A stretch of DNA of 64,000 bases, from contig VWPU01003057.1 in NCBI GenBank assembly GCA_013398955.1, forward strand, positions 1-64,000. Reading direction: 5' to 3'. Both the position numbers and the translations under genes were made by a program. Below the pieces are notes generated by a model. It was not told where the DNA came from and ran no database searches. It was given only the letters and a program-made list of their open reading frames with translations. Source of the DNA: Callaeas wilsoni. Taxonomy: Eukaryota; Chordata; Aves; Passeriformes; Callaeidae. Numbering within the stretch: position 1 is the first letter of the stretch; each line of letters begins with the position of its first letter. This document shows, piece after piece, positions 58,690 to 64,000 of this stretch.

Positions 58690-61649
58690 CTGCAGCTGGG
58701 AGAATTGGGTACTGAACTGCCTGGCACTTTGTTGGAAGCTTTTAATTATTTTTAAGCAAAGTTATCCTACCAATAGGATCACAAATCTACTGACTTCTGT
58801 GGTGCCTGTGGGAGGAAACTCTTCAATTAGGGGGAAGAAAGTGCCTTGATTAACTGAGATCAAAGTGACTGTTCTGCAGCTGAAACCTAGGCAATGGCTG
58901 TGGTGAAGTATCTCAAAGAGCTTTACACTGAAGGTCATAGTAACATTGATTCTCTTTCAATACTCTTATTTTAGAGCCCTTCTGCATTGCTTCTTTCCTC
59001 ATTATGCAGTGGGTCTTCTGTGTTGATTTTTAGCTTGCCATTATTTCAAGACTCGCTTTTGTAGACTTTCTTTTCTTGTAGTTACTATTTTCTTCTGCAC
59101 TCTCAAGCGGCCTGTTATGGCAGGAAAATAGACTCCAAAATGTGCATTTCACATTGACAGCAAGGTACAAATGGGGTTTCCAAAAATACTTCTCTGGTGA
59201 AGTCTCACTGGCTCTAGCAGGTGCAGGATTGACACTGCCCTTTAGAAAATTCTGCATCGTTTGTGACTGCCATTGCAAACTTGACTCCTTACTGTCACAG
59301 CCATAGAGACATGTCTGCAGTGTTTGGAATTCCACCGAGTCTATGGGTGCTGAAAGGGGCCTCTGTCAGAAACAGTCCTCTAATTACCAAGACACCCTTT
59401 CTTCAGCCAGCAGAGTTTATGCACCCACAGCCTGATGCCTCCCACTCAGATGCAGCTGCTTTCATTTGTTTTGCTTACGCTTATGAAGAATTCTGAGTGT
59501 TTAAATTTTTAGTAGGATTTTGAAACGGATTTGTGAAAGGAAGAGCAAAGAAGGTATCGTGGCAATGCACTTACAAGTAAATACTCACATGCTAGTTCTG
59601 GTTTTCAGTAAGGGTTTTCTTTTGTCACTATGCTGAAGATCCATGATTGATTCTCATTCTCCTTCAAAGTAGCCTTAAAAGTATTCTCAGTATTAGCATT
59701 AAGAAATGTTCAGTGTCAGTTAGAAAAGCTAAGAACTGAATGACAAAAATGGTAATCATAGCAGTTTAATCAACACTGAGGTTATTAGTATTTTGCCTCT
59801 TTGTCAAACCTGCAAAAAAAGGGGAAATAATACAGACTGTAGGAATATTTTTTATTCAGTTTGTCATATATAAGACTTGCTAGAAATGTGGCCTCATTTT
59901 AGAAGGCACACCTGACATTTCCTAAAGGCAAAATTAAATGGGTCAGAGAAAAAATATCTTGAAACATTTTGATGCCAGGAGGATTTAAAATTATTGCTGA
60001 AGTGTGTCTCCTATCTATGTTGAGAACAAGAACTTGGAATTTGGTCATTTTGGCAATATCCAGGGCCTTGACTTGCTAGGCTACTGCCTGAACATCAAAA
60101 GAATAGAAAATCTGAAAATAACAAACCTTTCTTCATTTCCCTCATATACCTCAGTGACTTTCTTCCCTCTTACACTCCAGGAAATCAAGTTATGGAAACT
60201 GCTGGTTTTCCTGTGTCTCAAGCACATTTCAGGCACAGTTTCTCTGTGCAATTCCCTCTAAGGTCTCTTAGAATACTGTGTGATCATCTAGGTTTTTTGT
60301 TACATCTTTGAATTTGCCAACTTGGTGATTTTCTAAGAAGAAAGAAAAAAACCCCCTCCTATTGAATGACTATTTAAGACAAGATGATTTTTTCCCCCAT
60401 TTTTTCAAAGTTACCTTTTCTTTTAAATCATTCTAAAAATTATTCTTCAAAAACCTTTCACATGCCTTCCCTTTGAAGTGTCCTGCTTACCGTGGTGTGT
60501 ATTTCAGGAGCTCTATAGCTCCAAGCCTCTTCTGGACTGGGTATACATGCAAATAGTGAAAAAAAATGTCACCTATGCTAGCACTTCAAAAGTGTTCAAA
60601 CAAACTCTTTACTCAATTGACTGGTAAGAAAAGCTCACGTTTAACAGTTTGAATCATTCAGTAAGTAAATGTTTGAATGAAGATTAATGAATCTATATAG
60701 AGTTGAAACAAGTGCAAATGTTAGCACTTCATTTCTAGTTACACTAAGGGTTTAATAGAACTACACAAAGTCTTAAATTAATTTCTTTTCAGAAATAATG
60801 TTTAAAATGTTTACATCTTCCTCTCTTCCTGCTCTCCTCCTTAGAACAAGCAGGCTGGACCATAGTATCAGATTGTGCATGATCATTGCTGATCAGTGGC
60901 ATTTCCTTGAGCAGGAAAAAGGATTTTTACCCACATTCAGAAATTTTAACTTTTGGAAATGAGTGATTTTCATATTGAGCTATTCACGGGTCAGCTACCA
61001 CAATATAACCTGAAAAAAAGGAAGGGAGGAAGCCCCACTGCTTCCTACTGACCACTGAGAGGGAAAGAAAGAGAGAAAAGGTGATGGAACAGTGTGGGGA
61101 ACTACAGAAAATGAGTGGAGATTTTAGGTAACAAAGCACAGGATTACAGTTGGATTAAAGTTGATTTTCCACCCTATTCTCCAAGCAAAGAGAAAGCCCT
61201 AAAGTATGTAATACTTCAGACTGAAAGAACTTGTCTATCCACTGATTAGTATCTGTAGCACTCATACCAGTAACACCAGTAGCGTTGGTACCAATAATAC
61301 CAATAATTTTGTCCTTTGACATAATGAGAAATCTTCAGGCACACGGCTTGTTCACGTGTTGTGGTCCCTCAAAAGCCTGGTGGAGCCCCTTGAAGCAGAG
61401 CATCTCTTGCTTCAGTACAGCTGAGTGAAAAAAACTATGAAAACGTTCCCTCTATCTTTAAAAATGTGCTTTAGGAAACAGTGAAGAGTTTTCTGAATCC
61501 ACATTTTTTTGGATTACCTAGTTGACTTAGTAAAAAAATCCTTTGAGGAAAAATAAATTAGAACTTTTACTTCACATTTCAAGGTGTGCTTGGATTTGCC
61601 ATTTATTTTGCTTTCAAATAGTTTGAATAAAAATATTTCTTTATCTCCC

Positions 61650-61675
61650 TTTCTTTCTTTCTTTTTTTCTTTTTT
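61650..61675. repeat. (TTTC)n polypyrimidine tract
   Basis: Three TTTC units followed by T-rich sequence with single C interruptions. Confidence 0.8.
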
Positions 61676-63208
61676 CATACTAAGAATTTAATTATTTTTT
61701 GAGGTAGCACTAAGTGCAATCTGAAAAACAGACCAGAATTTTGTGTCTGTCAGTCAGCTCTTAGTGCTACCACTTAGAAAGGATAGTGTGTCTCAGAAGA
61801 AAAGTGGAGGATCGAAATACTTTTAATTTCTTAATTATTTAAAAAACTGGTTCAGCCAACTTATTTGTGACTAAGCATATTATAAACGAAGTGGCTGTGA
61901 ACATACGTAATGGAATATATTATCACCATAAAAAAGAACTCTTGATGTTTTCCTGCTTATGTTATGATCGGTGAAAGTTTATCTCTGCTTTCTAACAACA
62001 AAGTCCTGTCAAGAGGCAGTCTCTTACTCATAGAGCAGAGGAAGTAAAAGATAAAAGTAAAAAAATCTAGTAATAAAACAGGAAAAAGCAGCTTATATTA
62101 ATACTTTTCTACATAAAATTGTTAGTGGGTTTCCTAGCTCCATTATGGGACTGAGAAAAAGATCAGCAAATTAATTTTAATTAATGAGAATTAACCTCAA
62201 GGCATTCACAAAAATAAGAGATTGATTGCTTTCCTGCATCATCTATAGTATCTCAGAGTCAAAACACATATCATGTAGAAATCTAGTTCAGGGCCAGAGG
62301 AAAGAAACACTGTATGGGCTTGTCACAACATCTAGAGAAATGCAAGGAGAACAGAGAAACAGAGGTAATTACCAGTGTAATAGATATTAACTGTTATTAC
62401 TAGCAGGGAGAGAGTTTGAGGCTATCAGCTTTTAATTGGCTCGATCCTAAATTCACTGAAGTCAATGAAAATCTTTCCAGTTATTTCAGTGGATATGGGA
62501 GTAGTTTTCAATATCCTACAACAACGATGCAGTTGCCAAAACAGTTATTTCTTTGTTCCTCCTAGTAAGAGTTTTCTGAATAACCTTTAGTGGCAGTTAG
62601 TGCTTCTTAAGTTTCAGAGTTATTACTGAGGAAACAATTACTTGCTGAATGTACTGCCTCAGAATATGATCATTGAACAAATAACAAGAGCAGAAGGATT
62701 TGTAAAAATTAACCAAGAGAGCATCACGGACACCTCTCCATTCTAATTACTGCAAGTATTGTCATTGCAATATTTATAATGCATTTTATTTATAAAATGT
62801 GTACAAGGATGCATTATTTTAAAGGACATTCTACACAAAAATACCACTAGAGACAGCCACTTTTTTTTATTAGTATTAAATCCTTTCTCATGAAAAAAGA
62901 CCTTTTTATTATACGCTTTGTGTAGGTATTGCACAGAGAAGCTGTAAAGAGACATAGCAAGCGCCTTTCTAGCCTCCAAACAATCTCCACATTTCAAAGG
63001 ATTTGTGTCTGAGCAGCAGTTCTCCTTTGAGAGAAATTTCCTCCATCACTGTTCTGAAGGCATGTGTTACTTAAATGTTGCAAAAGGGAAACATATGGAG
63101 AAGCAAGATGAGGAAGTACTTAGAAGAGCTTCAGTAGTAAAACAGAGGAAATAATAGCACAGTCTTAGCAGTAACACTGTTGTTCTTGTTTTTATGAGGT
63201 ATTTGTTC

Positions 63209-63227
63209 ATATATATATATATATATA
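63209..63227. repeat. (AT)n microsatellite
   Basis: Nine to ten AT units; can extrude as a cruciform. Confidence 0.9.
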
Positions 63228-64000
63228 GATATGCATGTATTGCATCATGGTGTCTCTACCATCCGTCATTTTGCACATGTAAAATCATGCTCAGTTCTTG
63301 AAATCACAGTTGCATGTAAATCTGCTTCTGTGGGGAAAAAAACCCCACACCAGTATCTATTTCAAAATAACTCTCTCTGAGTCGAGAAAGGTGAATCGGC
63401 AATAATAAATGAAACCAATTAATTTCTTGGACCACCTCACAGCAATGTCCCAAATCCAAGGTCTTCTTGCTACTACTTGCTCATTTTTGTCCTCATATTA
63501 GAACAAAGGAATCTTTTGTCTTCCATCAGCTACAACCTTCTTTTAAATCTCTTCTCTGAGCAACAACGTTTTCCTGACATTTATTTGTAAAGTTCTTTAT
63601 CGTGCAAGAGAAAGCACAGAAACCTGAGTAGAGGCCAATGTCATTTTGGCTGATGAATCTGTTATTTCAGAGCTCTGGAGTACCCACATGGTGACAAAGC
63701 CATGCTGCAGGGAATAATTTAAAACTGAAAAATTTTCACATACAAAAATGAATGAGGTCTGCACCCGAAATCTAATAAAACAGTATAATATTTATATTAT
63801 AAAATATAATGTCCTTGGGCTGGACTGCCCTGTGGCAGAAGTATAAATATTTAAAGGCATAGAAGTGCTCTGGACATAAAGCAGAGATAAAAAGTGTGTA
63901 CAGATACACATGATGACCTGTCTGGCATAAAATCTAACTAAAGGTCACTAATTAAAGTTTCTCACATAGGTTCATCTTTTCTTATATCTGTTGAGACACT

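Larger units (their letters stand above)
58690..64000. other. No gene seen
   Basis: AT-rich sequence with a (TTTC)n-like tract at 61650-61675 and (AT)n at 63209-63227. Opposed frames at 59030-59335 (minus) and 59263-59496 (plus) lie in a G+C-richer patch but have no similarity I can name. No CR1 or LTR was recognised. Confidence 0.55.

Noticed and set aside
1..64000. tRNA, rRNA, snRNA or CRISPR-like arrays
   Set aside because: No B-box-type GGTTCGAANCC, no regular spacer-repeat structure and no known RNA motif were found by eye; small hairpins alone are not enough.

Overview
The window looks like bird nuclear DNA. The evidence is the CR1 LINE copies, whose reverse-transcriptase and endonuclease reading frames and 3' ends (built on an ATTCTATG-type repeat) are of the avian type, together with four isolated retroviral LTRs, no SINEs that I can recognise, and otherwise AT-rich sequence. 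I cannot name the species. By eye the window behaves like a large intron or a gene desert: I found no recognisable gene, no tRNA or rRNA, no CRISPR array and nothing prokaryotic. The open frames present are short, and where I could interpret them they are chance frames, CR1 remnants or antisense shadows of CR1.

Layout. 1-16980 is unannotatable AT-rich sequence with a T26 run, a (TG)n microsatellite, a perfect CRE octamer, a possible 42-base exon at 8477-8518 and a T-run/G-run array at 16091-16216. At 16981-18838 a minus-strand CR1 (RT core to 3' end) is split by a minus-strand solo LTR at 17391-17850. At 26058-27122 lies a plus-strand CR1 piece (end of the endonuclease to the start of the RT) that lacks its 3' end. 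A minus-strand LTR follows at about 28119-28646. The best candidate for host coding sequence is an open stretch at 31941-32199 ending at a good splice donor. A GGAA-rich purine tract lies at 39127-39213.

42105-42645 is the best-preserved mobile element: a plus-strand solo LTR with an exact 5-bp target duplication, TG...CA ends, a duplicated 70-base-period U3 module, TATA box and AATAAA. An old CR1 tail sits at 43832-44050, and a 707-base minus-strand LTR with a long R region at 56701-57407. Between these are simple repeats, two perfect 20-base palindromes (22076-22095, 48366-48385) and smaller inverted or tandem repeats.

No set of genes works together here. What can be read is a history of retroelement insertion: CR1 first, then an ERV into it; proviruses reduced to solo LTRs; and one LTR that looks much younger than the rest. 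I do not see a new multi-gene system. The items most worth checking are the two plus-strand exon candidates, the young LTR and the palindromes.
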